Positions 50,799-59,895 of a stretch of DNA of 64,000 bases are shown in pieces. Made by a program: the position numbers and the translations under genes. Origin of the DNA: an uncultured Acholeplasma sp. (GTDB taxonomy: Bacteria; Bacillota_I; Bacilli_A; Acholeplasmatales; Acholeplasmataceae). The stretch spans positions 1-64,000 of the forward strand of contig CALMNM010000152.1 in the NCBI GenBank assembly GCA_937868795.1. Direction: 5' to 3'. Positions within the stretch are counted from its first letter, which is position 1, and each line of letters opens with the position of its first letter. The notes under the pieces were generated by a model. It made no database searches. It was not told where the DNA came from and saw only the letters and a list, made by a program, of their open reading frames with translations.

Positions 50799-50827
50799 AT
50801 TATAACATTAAAGGATTGGTAATCCTT
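50799..50827 (-). promoter_or_regulatory. Promoter of the M32 peptidase operon with inverted repeat
   Basis: The extended -10 TGTTATAAT is at 50799-50807. A perfect inverted repeat AAGGATT-ACC-AATCCTT (50811-50827) covers the spacer and -35 region. It may be an operator or a weak terminator for the upstream mgtE gene. Confidence 0.5.
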
Positions 50828-50842
50828 AAATCCCACAAATTC

Positions 50843-52180
50843 TCATAAAAAAGCTAATGTCGCAATCCCAAAATAAATCATCAAGGCGACAAGGTCGTTG
50901 ATCGTTGTCATCATCGGTCCAGAAGCAGCTGAAGGATCCTGCCCGAATTTATTCATCAAAATAGGGACAAAGACACCCATTTGAGAAGAGATAAACATGG
51001 ATCCAAACACAGCACTGAAAACCACGAGACCCATCTGATAAGGTTCTTGAGTTCCTGAAGTGGGAAGTAAAGTCAGATATAATGTGACAAAGCCAAATGC
51101 TAATAGACCCAATAATATGCTATTAAATAGACCTACACCAAATTCCTTAACGATATGTCGTTTTGGGAGTGATTGTTCATCAAATTCCTTTTTGTGTATG
51201 CCCAAAATGGTCACCGCTAGTGCTTGGGTACCGATATTTCCCGCCATCCCTAAAATCATGGGTTGGAATAAAACAATGGCTGATACCTGTATCAGTGTAG
51301 CTTCAAATGATGATAAAACACTTGCGTTAACAAGGTTAAGAAGAACGGCAAGCATCAACCAAGGGAGACGTTGCTTTGCACGTTCAAATGGTGTAAAATC
51401 AGACTCGTGATCGCCTAATAATGCCAAATTCTGATAATCAGACTCCGTAGTTTCAATGAGTTCATCAAAGATATCATCTGCAGTAAGAATGCCTAACATG
51501 TGAAGATCAGGGTCCAAAACAGGAATAACATTTCTATCGTAATTAACCACAGTTTGAATCGCCTTTTCTATCGGTTCATCAAAGTAGACAAACTGGAAAT
51601 CTTCTTCCATGATCTTTTGAATTGAGGTAGAACTTCTCGCGATAATGAGATCTTTTAAATCGATATAGCCAAGCAACTTACCCACTTGATCCACCACATA
51701 AATGGTATCGATATAGTCGATATCTCGAGAATCTTTGATCACATGATCGGTCGCTTCTTTAATCGTATTCTCAATCGAAATCGTCATAAAATCTGGAGAC
51801 ATGATCGATGCTGCCTCATCCTCATCATACGTGAGTAAAAGCGCCATGGTCTTCTGCTTGATTTTGGATAAATATCCCATCATTTGAATCCGCATGTCAT
51901 CATCGATGTCACTTAAAAATTCCTTTAAATCATCCGATTCCATGTTTCTAAATAAAGAACGTTTTTTGACATCATCCAGATAGCTTATAAGATCAAGTTG
52001 ATCATCAACATCGAGTTCAACAAACATATCCGTCATCTTATCAAGTCCCATCAAATCTAAGAGTCGTTTCTTTTCTTCAACTTCAAGATTAGGATAGAGT
52101 CCTGCTAAGTCATAGGCTAAAATCGGTTTAATGATTTTTTTAAATTGTGTATCGTTTGCTTTGAAGTTTAATCTTTTCAT
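50843..52180 (-). CDS. mgtE: MgtE-family divalent cation channel, second copy
   Basis: The 445-residue protein has the full MgtE layout: an N-terminal helical domain with acidic repeats (about 1-130), two CBS domains (about 135-255) and five membrane segments. The pore motif reads DPSAASGPMMTTINDLVALMIYF and keeps the ion-binding Asp. MgtE lets Mg2+ in and is closed by Mg2+ on the soluble domain. The gene overlaps the other mgtE by 4 bases. A heteromeric channel is possible, because MgtE works as a dimer. Joining to zip and a DtxR regulator suggests it may serve Mn2+, Zn2+ or Co2+ instead of, or beside, Mg2+. Confidence 0.93.
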   Translation of the reverse strand: MKRLNFKANDTQFKKIIKPILAYDLAGLYPNLEVEEKKRLLDLMGLDKMTDMFVELDVDDQLDLISYLDDVKKRSLFRNMESDDLKEFLSDIDDDMRIQMMGYLSKIKQKTMALLLTYDEDEAASIMSPDFMTISIENTIKEATDHVIKDSRDIDYIDTIYVVDQVGKLLGYIDLKDLIIARSSTSIQKIMEEDFQFVYFDEPIEKAIQTVVNYDRNVIPVLDPDLHMLGILTADDIFDELIETTESDYQNLALLGDHESDFTPFERAKQRLPWLMLAVLLNLVNASVLSSFEATLIQVSAIVLFQPMILGMAGNIGTQALAVTILGIHKKEFDEQSLPKRHIVKEFGVGLFNSILLGLLAFGFVTLYLTLLPTSGTQEPYQMGLVVFSAVFGSMFISSQMGVFVPILMNKFGQDPSAASGPMMTTINDLVALMIYFGIATLAFL

Positions 52181-53505
52181 CCAATCAAACCTCCCAGCAA
52201 TAATGTCGCCATTCCAAAATAAACGAGTGATGCTGTCACATCAATTAAGGTAGTAATAAATGGACCAGAAGCTACAGCTGGATCTAATCGAAGGCTATGG
52301 AGTCCAAGTGGAATAAGGATGGCTAATATTGGCGCTAAACTTAGCATCACCCAAAGTGAAAGACCAATGATCAAACTAATAACGATAGCATGCTCAGTCA
52401 TGTTATCGTTAATAAAAGAAAAGAGATACGTGACAACAAACGCGATAATACCAATCACCAGGCCATTGAGAACACCTGTCATGATTTCTCGTATTGAATT
52501 TTTAAATAGTCCCTTTTCATGGGATGCCATCATCTTTAAAGTGACAGCAAGCGTCTGTGTTGCCACATTCCCAGCGGACCCTAAAATGAGGGGTTGAAAG
52601 ACGATTAAAATCGCAACTGCGGTAATGACATGCTCAAATTGACGTGTCACCATCGAAAGTGGAATAGACACGATGAGCAATGTAAAAAGCCACGGTAACC
52701 GATGAAGGGCAGTTCGAATGGATCCGTGTTCTTCTTCGGTTTCAGGTAAAGCAGCAAGCTTTTCATAATCTTCTTGAGCTTCTTCCTGATAAATATCTAA
52801 GGCATCATCCAAAGTGATCATCCCAACAAGTTTTAGTGCTTCATTTAGAACAGGCATTTCATAAATCCCATAGTTCCTAATGCTTTGTACTGTTTTGCTG
52901 ATCGGATCCTTATCATAAACAAAAGGGTATTCTTCAATCAGTTCGCTAACTTCCATGGGGGATTTAGCTTTTAGAAGTGCTCTTAATGTGATAGAACCTA
53001 CATACGTACCATCTTCTTCAGTGATAAATAAGGTATTGATGGATTCAACTTCATCCGCTTCCTTAATCACTAATTTGGTTGCTTGTTTGACATCCATTTT
53101 TGGATGCAATTCGATGAGCAAATTGGTCATCGCTGATCCCGTTTCATCCTCATCATATCCGATAAGTTCAAGGACATCAGCATCTTCAGCCAATTTTTCA
53201 ATCAGTTCTGTCTGTTCATCTTTTTCGAGTTCCTGAATAATATCTGCTGCATCATCAGGTTCCATCATCTCAACCAATTCTACCTGTTTGTCCAAATCAA
53301 AATCGGTAAGTACTTCAGCAGCGTCTTCTACTTCAAGATAACTGACGAGTTCTGCCAGTTTTTCACTGCTTAATAGTAAATAAACTTGAGATTTTTCTTC
53401 ATCGCTTAATTCGTTAAAAAGATTAGCTAAGTCGTGAGCATGCGTATCCTCGATAAACTGAATTAGTTCTTTTCTATTTTCATTTTGAAGTAACTCTTTG
53501 AGCAT
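52177..53505 (-). CDS. mgtE: MgtE-family divalent cation channel, first copy
   Basis: This 442-residue paralogue of the next gene has the same domain order. An acidic helical N-terminal domain (VEDAAEVLTDFDLDKQVEL; EPDDAADIIQELEKDEQ) comes first, then CBS domains and five membrane segments, with the pore motif DPAVASGPFITTLIDVTASLVYF keeping its Asp. The N-terminal EADEVES and EYPFV motifs follow the classical MgtE more closely than copy two does. I chose the ATG at 53505, 5 bases after GGTGAG; a GTG three codons upstream is part of that site. It starts 21 bases after the dtxR stop. Confidence 0.94.
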   Translation of the reverse strand: MLKELLQNENRKELIQFIEDTHAHDLANLFNELSDEEKSQVYLLLSSEKLAELVSYLEVEDAAEVLTDFDLDKQVELVEMMEPDDAADIIQELEKDEQTELIEKLAEDADVLELIGYDEDETGSAMTNLLIELHPKMDVKQATKLVIKEADEVESINTLFITEEDGTYVGSITLRALLKAKSPMEVSELIEEYPFVYDKDPISKTVQSIRNYGIYEMPVLNEALKLVGMITLDDALDIYQEEAQEDYEKLAALPETEEEHGSIRTALHRLPWLFTLLIVSIPLSMVTRQFEHVITAVAILIVFQPLILGSAGNVATQTLAVTLKMMASHEKGLFKNSIREIMTGVLNGLVIGIIAFVVTYLFSFINDNMTEHAIVISLIIGLSLWVMLSLAPILAILIPLGLHSLRLDPAVASGPFITTLIDVTASLVYFGMATLLLGGLIG

Positions 53506-53526
53506 GCATCTCACCGACCTTTCTTT

Positions 53527-54186
53527 TTATGTTTTCATGATTTTTCCAAACAGCATCGATGCTGTTTTTAGAGTCAAATTCTTAATGTTATTTTGTGTCT
53601 TAATGACAATCATGCCATTAAACTCATTCTTTTCTATTACATCAAATTCTTGATAAAGTACAATATCTTGTTCATTTAAATACGTCAATAATTCTTTATG
53701 ATCCAATACACGCATTAAAACAAACCGATCTCCAGGCTTTGTCTCGATGAGAGACGTTGTCGCAACTTCTAACGTATGTCCAGAAAAATCCGGGATAGGA
53801 TTACCGTGTTGACAGAACTTGGGTTCTCCTAAGTACTGATATAGTTTTTCAAGGACATCATGCGTGGTTGCATGTTCAAGTTGCTCAGCAGCATCATGGA
53901 CATTTTCCCAAGGAAAACCCAATTTTTCCGTGAGAAAAACTTCCCAAATTCGATGAGCGCGAACCATCCGTATGGCTACATCTTTTCCCTTTTTAGTCAG
54001 GGATATTCCTTTGTAAGGAATAAAGTTAACCAAATGCTTTTGCACGAGTTTTTTAATCATTTCATTCACACTTTGATCGGTAAATCCTAAGCGATCTGTG
54101 AGTTCATTGGATTTGATTAATGACTGCTTGCGTTCAACGGTTAATTCATAAATCGATTTTATATAATCTTCTTCTGCTCGATTCAT
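53527..54186 (-). CDS. DtxR/MntR-family metal-dependent repressor
   Basis: The 219 residues hold an N-terminal winged helix (MNRAEEDYIKSIYELTVERKQ; LGFTDQSVNEMIKKLVQKHLV), a metal-binding dimer domain (AHRIWEVFLTEKLGFPWENVHDAAEQLEH-type, about residues 75-140, with CQHGNPIP) and a C-terminal FeoA/SH3-like domain. With bound Mn2+ or Fe2+ such proteins repress transport genes. I chose the ATG at 54186 (GAGGTG ribosome site); a GTG two codons earlier sits too close to it. It is the second gene of zip-dtxR-mgtE-mgtE, and a perfect palindrome lies at the promoter of the operon. Confidence 0.93.
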   Translation of the reverse strand: MNRAEEDYIKSIYELTVERKQSLIKSNELTDRLGFTDQSVNEMIKKLVQKHLVNFIPYKGISLTKKGKDVAIRMVRAHRIWEVFLTEKLGFPWENVHDAAEQLEHATTHDVLEKLYQYLGEPKFCQHGNPIPDFSGHTLEVATTSLIETKPGDRFVLMRVLDHKELLTYLNEQDIVLYQEFDVIEKNEFNGMIVIKTQNNIKNLTLKTASMLFGKIMKT

Positions 54187-54196
54187 CCTCACACCT

Positions 54197-55021
54197 CTAT
54201 CCTAATGCGACATCTAAAACCATCATAATAATAAAGCCAATCATGACCCCTAAAGTGGCAAAGTGAGCACCTTTAGGTGTTTGTTTTTGTTGTGCTTCGG
54301 GGATAAGTTCTTCCACGACAACATAAATCATAGCTCCTGCAGCAAAAGCGAGAGCATAGGGTAAAACAGACGAAACATAGGTCACCAATATGGCACCTAA
54401 CACTGCTGCGACAGGTTCAACTAATCCTGATGCCTGACCAAGCATAAATGCTTTGGTGCGACTCATCCCTTCTTGTCTTAATGGAATCGAAACTGCTGCA
54501 CCTTCAGGAAAGTTTTGAATCCCAATCCCAATGGCTAATCCGACGGCAGAAAGCGTCGCGGCCACGAGATCACCAGAGAAATATTGGATAGCACCAAAAG
54601 CAACCCCCACTGCTAATCCTTCAGGAATATTGTGAAGTGTAATGGCAAAGACTAACAAGATGTTTCGCTTCAGGTTGGTCTTTATCCCTTCTTTATCATG
54701 ATTAAACCCAAAATGCATGTGGGGAACAATTTTATCGGCTAAATAAAGGAAGACCCCACCTAAAGCAAAACCAACAGCAACCACAAACCAAGCGGTTGCT
54801 CCTTGGCCTTCTGCCATGTTGATCGCTGGTGATAACAAACTCCAAAATGATGCTGCAATCATCACCCCTGATGCAAAACCAAGCATCAGATTAAACATAT
54901 TACGCTGAATGTTTTTAAAGAGGAAGACAAGTGCGGCCCCAATAGCCGTCATTCCCCAAGTAAAGAGCGTCCCTAACAATGCTTGTACCCAAACCTCTAA
55001 TCCCATAAACCATGTAAGCAT
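54197..55021 (-). CDS. ZIP-family metal transporter (ZupT-like)
   Basis: ZIP carriers import Zn2+, Fe2+ or Mn2+ across the membrane. The 274 residues have eight membrane segments with the two metal motifs HNIPEGLAVG (segment 4) and NFPEGAAVS (segment 5), plus a charged loop (FGFNHDKEGIKTNLKRN). AGAGGTGG precedes the ATG. It is the first gene of the operon, 21 bases behind a DtxR-type palindrome. Which metal it carries cannot be told; control by a DtxR-type repressor points to Mn or Fe as the signal. Confidence 0.94.
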   Translation of the reverse strand: MLTWFMGLEVWVQALLGTLFTWGMTAIGAALVFLFKNIQRNMFNLMLGFASGVMIAASFWSLLSPAINMAEGQGATAWFVVAVGFALGGVFLYLADKIVPHMHFGFNHDKEGIKTNLKRNILLVFAITLHNIPEGLAVGVAFGAIQYFSGDLVAATLSAVGLAIGIGIQNFPEGAAVSIPLRQEGMSRTKAFMLGQASGLVEPVAAVLGAILVTYVSSVLPYALAFAAGAMIYVVVEELIPEAQQKQTPKGAHFATLGVMIGFIIMMVLDVALG

Positions 55022-55041
55022 AGTGTTCCACCACCTCTATA

Positions 55042-55096
55042 TTAAGGTATTCCTTAATTCTATTTTAAGTATACTCCTCATGTTGCGGCAAGTCAA
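55042..55096 (-). promoter_or_regulatory. zip-dtxR-mgtE promoter with DtxR-like operator
   Basis: TTGACT (55091-55096), 17-base spacer, TATACT (55068-55073). Just downstream, over the expected transcription start, lies the perfect palindrome ATTAAGGTATTCCTTAAT (55041-55058), close in form to DtxR/IdeR/MntR boxes (TTAGG...CCTAA). Binding by the DtxR protein of this operon is the natural inference. Confidence 0.78.
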
Positions 55097-55120
55097 CACT
55101 AATCATCAGATTAAAGTTCT

Positions 55121-55147
55121 AAAAAAAATAGGTACTAGAAGTACCTA
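55121..55147 (-). terminator. Aldo/keto reductase terminator
   Basis: TAGGTAC and GTACCTA pair over a 5-base loop and are followed by a T-rich run. Confidence 0.9.
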
Positions 55148-55160
55148 CTTTACATCATTC

Positions 55161-56156
55161 TCATCCCTTTAAGATGGCATCAATATCTTTTATCTCATCT
55201 TCGGTAAAATCCAGATGCTCCAACGTCTTTAAGTTTTCATGAAGTTGAGCGATTTTTGATGTTGAAATCAGGGTTGATGTCATATAAGGATTTCTTAAAA
55301 CCCATGCAAGGGCAAGTTGCGCGATGCTTTGACCTCGTTTTTGGGCGATAACATCGAGTTTTTTCAACATTTCTCTTAGTTCAGGTGTAATATCTTTTTC
55401 TTTTAGCCACATGGAATTAGGGTTTTTTGCCCTAGAGTCTTCTGGAATACCCCCAATATACTTGTTGGTAAGTTTCCCTTGAGCTAAAGCTGAAAAACAA
55501 ATGGTTCCGACTCCTAACTCATGTTGTGTTTCAAGTAGATGATCTTTTTCAATCCAACGATTGAGCATCGAATAGGAGGGCTGAGTGATTACATAAGGGA
55601 CATGAAGTTCATCTAAAATCTGATGTGCACGTTTGAGTTGTTCACTATTGTAATTGGATAAGCCTACATAAATCGCTTTGCCTTGCAATACGATATCACG
55701 AAGTGCAAGCATCGTTTCTCTTAAATCCGTATCATAATCATAGCGGTGATGATAGAAAATATCGACGTAATCTAATCCCATACGTGCTAAGGATTGGTCT
55801 AGGGATGCCATCAAGTACTTTCTAGAGCCAAAATCACCGTAAGGACCCGGCCACATATAATATCCTGCTTTGGTTGATATAATCAACTCATCACGGTATG
55901 CTCTAAGTCCATCATCCAATATTCTACCAAACATGGTTTCTGCGTAACCTGGAGGTGGCCCATAATTGTTGGCGAGATCAAAATGGATGATTCCATGATT
56001 AAACGCCGTAAATATCATGTCTTTGCAGGCTTCATAATCGTTATCTTTCCCAAAGTTTTGCCATAAACCAAAAGATAAAACTGGGAGTTTAAGGCCGGTG
56101 TTACCTGCACGACGAAACATCATCTTTTCATATCTATCTTTATTTGCAGTAAACAT
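55161..56156 (-). CDS. Aldo/keto reductase (YghZ-like)
   Basis: The 331-residue NADPH-dependent reductase belongs to the AKR14/YghZ-like group (in E. coli this reduces L-glyceraldehyde 3-phosphate and methylglyoxal). The start FRRAGNTGLKLPVLSFGLWQ and GIIHFDLANNYGPPPG give the Asp and Tyr of the catalytic tetrad, with the Lys in IISTKAGY and the His in DIFYHHRYD. STSK near the end binds NADPH phosphate. I chose the ATG at 56156, 7 bases after AAAGGAAG. It is a single-gene unit between its own promoter and a terminator. Substrate unknown; methylglyoxal detoxification would be shared with the glyoxalase-II-like gene. Confidence 0.93.
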   Translation of the reverse strand: MFTANKDRYEKMMFRRAGNTGLKLPVLSFGLWQNFGKDNDYEACKDMIFTAFNHGIIHFDLANNYGPPPGYAETMFGRILDDGLRAYRDELIISTKAGYYMWPGPYGDFGSRKYLMASLDQSLARMGLDYVDIFYHHRYDYDTDLRETMLALRDIVLQGKAIYVGLSNYNSEQLKRAHQILDELHVPYVITQPSYSMLNRWIEKDHLLETQHELGVGTICFSALAQGKLTNKYIGGIPEDSRAKNPNSMWLKEKDITPELREMLKKLDVIAQKRGQSIAQLALAWVLRNPYMTSTLISTSKIAQLHENLKTLEHLDFTEDEIKDIDAILKG

Positions 56157-56178
56157 TTTATCGCTTCCTTTCATCCTT

Positions 56179-56207
56179 ATTGTAATGAGTTTTATCTCAA
56201 TTGTCAA
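56179..56207 (-). promoter_or_regulatory. Aldo/keto reductase promoter
   Basis: TTGACA (56202-56207), 17-base spacer, TACAAT (56179-56184). It sits just after the terminator of the ABC operon. Confidence 0.8.
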
Positions 56208-56213
56208 AAAGAA

Positions 56214-56235
56214 AAAAACTTAGCGGTCGCTAAGT
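56214..56235 (-). terminator. Terminator of the second ABC exporter operon
   Basis: ACTTAGC and GCTAAGT pair over four bases and are followed by seven T. Confidence 0.9.
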
Positions 56236-58047
56236 TTAAGTCTCACTTGTTTCTAAAATAAGCGGTGATTCTTTTTCTTCATACTGAAGTTTATAGAGGT
56301 TGTAATATAATCCACCTAATTTCAAAAGTTCTTGGTGGCTGCCCTCTTCTTTGATCTCACCTTTTTGCATGACAATGATCTTATCTGCGTGTTGAATGGT
56401 AGATAGACGATGGGCGACGATGAGCATGGTTGAGATATTCATCATTTTCTCTAACGATTCTTGAATTAAGCTTTCTGTTTCACTATCAATATTTGCAGTC
56501 GCTTCATCCAAAATCATTAAACTGGGTTTATAAACCAGAGCGCGTGCAAAACTGATCAATTGTCGTTGTCCAGCAGAGAAATTATTTCCACGTTCTAATA
56601 CGACGTGATCATAGGAATCAGGTAATCGTTCAATAAACGTATTCGCACCGACATATTCACTCGCATGAATCACTTCATCACGGGTAATTGACTCATCTCG
56701 AAGCGTGATATTTTCACTGATCGTTCCACTGAATAAGAAAACATCTTGGAGCATTTGACCGATATGTTTTCTTAAAGAGGATCGCTTAATCTTTTTAATA
56801 TCCGTTCCATCAATTAGAATTTGACCCTTTTGAATCTCATAATTACGAACGATCAATCCTAAAATCGTTGTTTTCCCAGAACCTGTCGCACCTACAAAGG
56901 CTACGGTATCTCCTGGATTCACCTTAAAGCTAATACCTTTTAGGACCCATTCATCGGGGATGTAAGAGAACCAGACATCTTTAAATTCGATTTGACCAGT
57001 AAAGGATGCAAGTTCAATCGCTTCGGGATCATCGGTAATTTCAGGTTTGGTATCTAGAACATCAAAAACTTTTTCTGCAGATGCAAATGCATTTTGGAGT
57101 GTATTAAACTGTTCAGCAAGCTGTTGAATAGGTTCGAAGAAATCACCTACATAATTATAATAGGTAAATAGGAATCCCGCGGTAATTACTCCCGCTAATA
57201 CTTCTTGATATCCAATGTAGAGGACTAAAAGTAATCCAACGACAGATAATGCATAAATCGTCGGACGATAGATACCAAAGACAAGAATTTCTTGTAGGTA
57301 ACTATTTCTTAATTTCATACTGTTGTCCTTGAATTCGGATTTCTTCTTTTCTTCTTGATTGAAGATTTGAGTTACTTTCATGCCAGATAAATTTTCCGAG
57401 AGGAAGGCATTAACTTCTGAGACGTTTTGTCTAACTCGTCTATAGGATGCTCTTGAATACTTACGAAAGACCATCGTTGCTAAAAAGACAAAAGGAATCA
57501 CAAGAACCACAAACAGAGAAATCTTCCAACTGATAATAAAAATTACGATCAAGATAGCAAAAAGATATAAGACGTTTCGTACAAGATTAACGCCTACATT
57601 GGTGTACATTTCACTGATAGTATTTGTATCATTGCTGACTCTTGTGACAAGCTTCCCAACGGGGACTTGATTAATTTGTCCAATCGTGAGGTTTTCGATG
57701 TGATTAAAGACTTCATCGCGAAGTGATACAACGGTCTTTTGTCCTACTTTTTGCAGCATTAGTCCTTGAACATAACCCACAAAATTCCCGATGATCAGTA
57801 AAACAATGAATAATAGCGAGAGATAAAAGATATATTCGATTTTCCCATCGCGTGTCATTGCGTTGTCACTCACCGTGTCTACCGTAAGGCCAATAAGTAG
57901 CGGTGGCATGAGTTGGATACCTAATCCAATAAACATTAAGATAATAATGATAATAAATTCTTTCGTATAGGGTTTTGCATAACTAAGAAGGCGTCTGATG
58001 ACCTCTTTATCACTGCGTTCTCGAGTATTATCCTTGAAGTCCTTCAT
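56236..58047 (-). CDS. ABC exporter, half-transporter with intact ATP site (second pair)
   Basis: The 603 residues have six membrane segments and an ATPase with Walker A GATGSGKT, signature FSAGQRQ, Walker B LMILDEATANID with the catalytic Glu, and IVAHRLST. It pairs with the upstream half-transporter, which it overlaps by 20 bases. I chose the ATG at 58047 with AAGGGGG; a start ten codons earlier reads from within the upstream gene. As with the other exporter in this window, the second gene of the pair has the intact catalytic site. No regulator gene is adjacent here. Substrate unknown. Confidence 0.92.
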   Translation of the reverse strand: MKDFKDNTRERSDKEVIRRLLSYAKPYTKEFIIIIILMFIGLGIQLMPPLLIGLTVDTVSDNAMTRDGKIEYIFYLSLLFIVLLIIGNFVGYVQGLMLQKVGQKTVVSLRDEVFNHIENLTIGQINQVPVGKLVTRVSNDTNTISEMYTNVGVNLVRNVLYLFAILIVIFIISWKISLFVVLVIPFVFLATMVFRKYSRASYRRVRQNVSEVNAFLSENLSGMKVTQIFNQEEKKKSEFKDNSMKLRNSYLQEILVFGIYRPTIYALSVVGLLLVLYIGYQEVLAGVITAGFLFTYYNYVGDFFEPIQQLAEQFNTLQNAFASAEKVFDVLDTKPEITDDPEAIELASFTGQIEFKDVWFSYIPDEWVLKGISFKVNPGDTVAFVGATGSGKTTILGLIVRNYEIQKGQILIDGTDIKKIKRSSLRKHIGQMLQDVFLFSGTISENITLRDESITRDEVIHASEYVGANTFIERLPDSYDHVVLERGNNFSAGQRQLISFARALVYKPSLMILDEATANIDSETESLIQESLEKMMNISTMLIVAHRLSTIQHADKIIVMQKGEIKEEGSHQELLKLGGLYYNLYKLQYEEKESPLILETSET

Positions 58048-59806
58048 GGTTTGCACCCCCTTCCACGAGATTTTCAAGTGTTTGACGTTTCACCATATCC
58101 TGATAGAGGGGTGAGGTTTTCATCAATGTTGTGTGATTGCCTATAGCGACCACTTTACCTTGATCTAAAAGAATAATTTTATCCATCTTTTTGACCGTTG
58201 AAATACGATGCGCAATAAAAATGGTTGTTCTTCCTTTGCGAATGCGATGAAGATTTTTTATGATTGCTTCTTCTGTTTTCGTATCAACAGCGGACACAGA
58301 ATCATCCAAAATGAGTATTTCAGGATCTTTGGTTAGTGCACGTGCGATGGAGATACGTTGTTTTTGACCTCCCGATACCGTGACTCCACGTTCACCTAAA
58401 ATGGTATCAAATTGATCTTTAAACTCAATGATATTCTCATAGACATCAGAAAGTTTTGCCGATTCGATCACATCATCTAATTTTGGTTGATCCAAAGCAA
58501 AACCGATGTTATTAGTAATCGTATCTGAGAACAAGAAATTATCTTGTGGAACATACCCCATAGTTTGTCTTACTGATTTAATCGATAATCTCATGATATC
58601 GTGACCATCAAGAAAAATCATCCCAGGTTGTAGGTTGTAGGTTCTTAAGAATAAATCGACAAGAGACGATTTCCCACTTCCCGTGCGTCCTAAAATCCCC
58701 ACCATTTCCCCTTGTTTGATCTCAAATGATACATCGTGCAACACAGGTTGATCACCATCGGGATACTTAAACGTTAAATGTTCAACTTTTAAAGTTCCCT
58801 TAAGATTGGAAACGTCATATGCATCTTCGCTATCTTTCACATCTAAGGGGTGATTTAAGAATTTTTCTAAGCGTGTCGCTGAAGCTTTAGCCTGACTCTG
58901 AATATTGATAAATTGAGAAAGCGCCATCGTCGGCCAAATCAGAGTAAAGAAATAGGATAAATATTCCGTGAGCTGACCAGAGGTTAGGTCTGTTGCGGTT
59001 CCGTTGACCACCGATAAGGATCCTAATACGATGATGACAAGAATGACGATATTTAACGCAATACCAATCAAGATATTGACGATAATAATATATTTCATGA
59101 AACGAATATTCTTATCGTATAAATCCATATTTCGATCATTAAAAAGAATTGCTTCTTTCACTTCGCGAACGAAAGCTTTGATGACGGTAATCCCTGAGAA
59201 ATTTTCTTGAGTAAAGTCTGATAAACGTTCAAACGAATCCTGACGTTCCTTGAAACGCTTTGAAATAGTTTTTCGGATAAAGACTAACGCTATGGTCATG
59301 AAGACCATGGGAATGACTGCATAAAGCGTGAGTCGCGTGTTTAAATTAAACATCCGGTAAAGTGCGAATCCACCGAGCATTAATCCATCAACAAGCATCA
59401 ATACACCGGGACCGAATGACATACGTATCGCCTCTAAGTCATTGATAAAGTAGGTCATGAGTCCTCCAACTTTTTCCTGACTATAAAAGCTTTGTGATAA
59501 CTTAGTCGCGTGACTAAACATCACATTTCTCAGTTCATATTCGATACGTCGTGAAGCTCCAAAAATCGTATAACGCCATAAAAAGCGACCAAGCGTAATG
59601 AATAGAGCTAAAACGCCAATACGAAGAATGGATTGTTCAATCAGTGTTCGATCAGGTGTTGTTGACTTTAAGGTATCGATAATCCCACCTACAAGTTTAG
59701 GGATATCGAGTTGAATCCAGTCAACCGCAATTAAAACGAAAACACCCACAATAAAGTAGAGGGCGTATTTCGCATAGTATCTACGGAAATGTTTGCCTAA
59801 TAACAT
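58028..59806 (-). CDS. ABC exporter, half-transporter with degenerate Walker B (second pair)
   Basis: The 592 residues hold six membrane segments (about residues 15-300) and an ATPase with Walker A GRTGSGKSS and signature VSGGQKQRISIARA. Walker B is ILILDDSVSAVD, with Asp for the catalytic Glu. The H-loop His is kept (FIAHRIST), so the damage is milder than in the marR-linked pair. It is the YheI-like member of a YheI/YheH or TM287/288-type heterodimer. The ATG at 59806 follows AAAGGAA; the frame extends 13 codons upstream without support. No clear -10/-35 was found before it. Confidence 0.9.
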   Translation of the reverse strand: MLLGKHFRRYYAKYALYFIVGVFVLIAVDWIQLDIPKLVGGIIDTLKSTTPDRTLIEQSILRIGVLALFITLGRFLWRYTIFGASRRIEYELRNVMFSHATKLSQSFYSQEKVGGLMTYFINDLEAIRMSFGPGVLMLVDGLMLGGFALYRMFNLNTRLTLYAVIPMVFMTIALVFIRKTISKRFKERQDSFERLSDFTQENFSGITVIKAFVREVKEAILFNDRNMDLYDKNIRFMKYIIIVNILIGIALNIVILVIIVLGSLSVVNGTATDLTSGQLTEYLSYFFTLIWPTMALSQFINIQSQAKASATRLEKFLNHPLDVKDSEDAYDVSNLKGTLKVEHLTFKYPDGDQPVLHDVSFEIKQGEMVGILGRTGSGKSSLVDLFLRTYNLQPGMIFLDGHDIMRLSIKSVRQTMGYVPQDNFLFSDTITNNIGFALDQPKLDDVIESAKLSDVYENIIEFKDQFDTILGERGVTVSGGQKQRISIARALTKDPEILILDDSVSAVDTKTEEAIIKNLHRIRKGRTTIFIAHRISTVKKMDKIILLDQGKVVAIGNHTTLMKTSPLYQDMVKRQTLENLVEGGANHEGLQG

Positions 59807-59839
59807 GATGTATTCCTTTCCAAGACAAGGGTCTTGACA

Positions 59840-59870
59840 AATCAAAAGACGTTCGAGACGTCTTTTGATT
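59840..59870. terminator. 13-bp perfect inverted repeat, terminator or operator
   Basis: AATCAAAAGACGT pairs exactly with ACGTCTTTTGATT over a 5-base loop. On the minus strand TTTTGATTTG follows, so it can end the SHOCT-like operon. It also lies about 35 bases upstream of the ABC exporter start and could bind a regulator. Confidence 0.65.
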
Positions 59871-59895
59871 AAACAATGAAATCTCTTTTATATAA

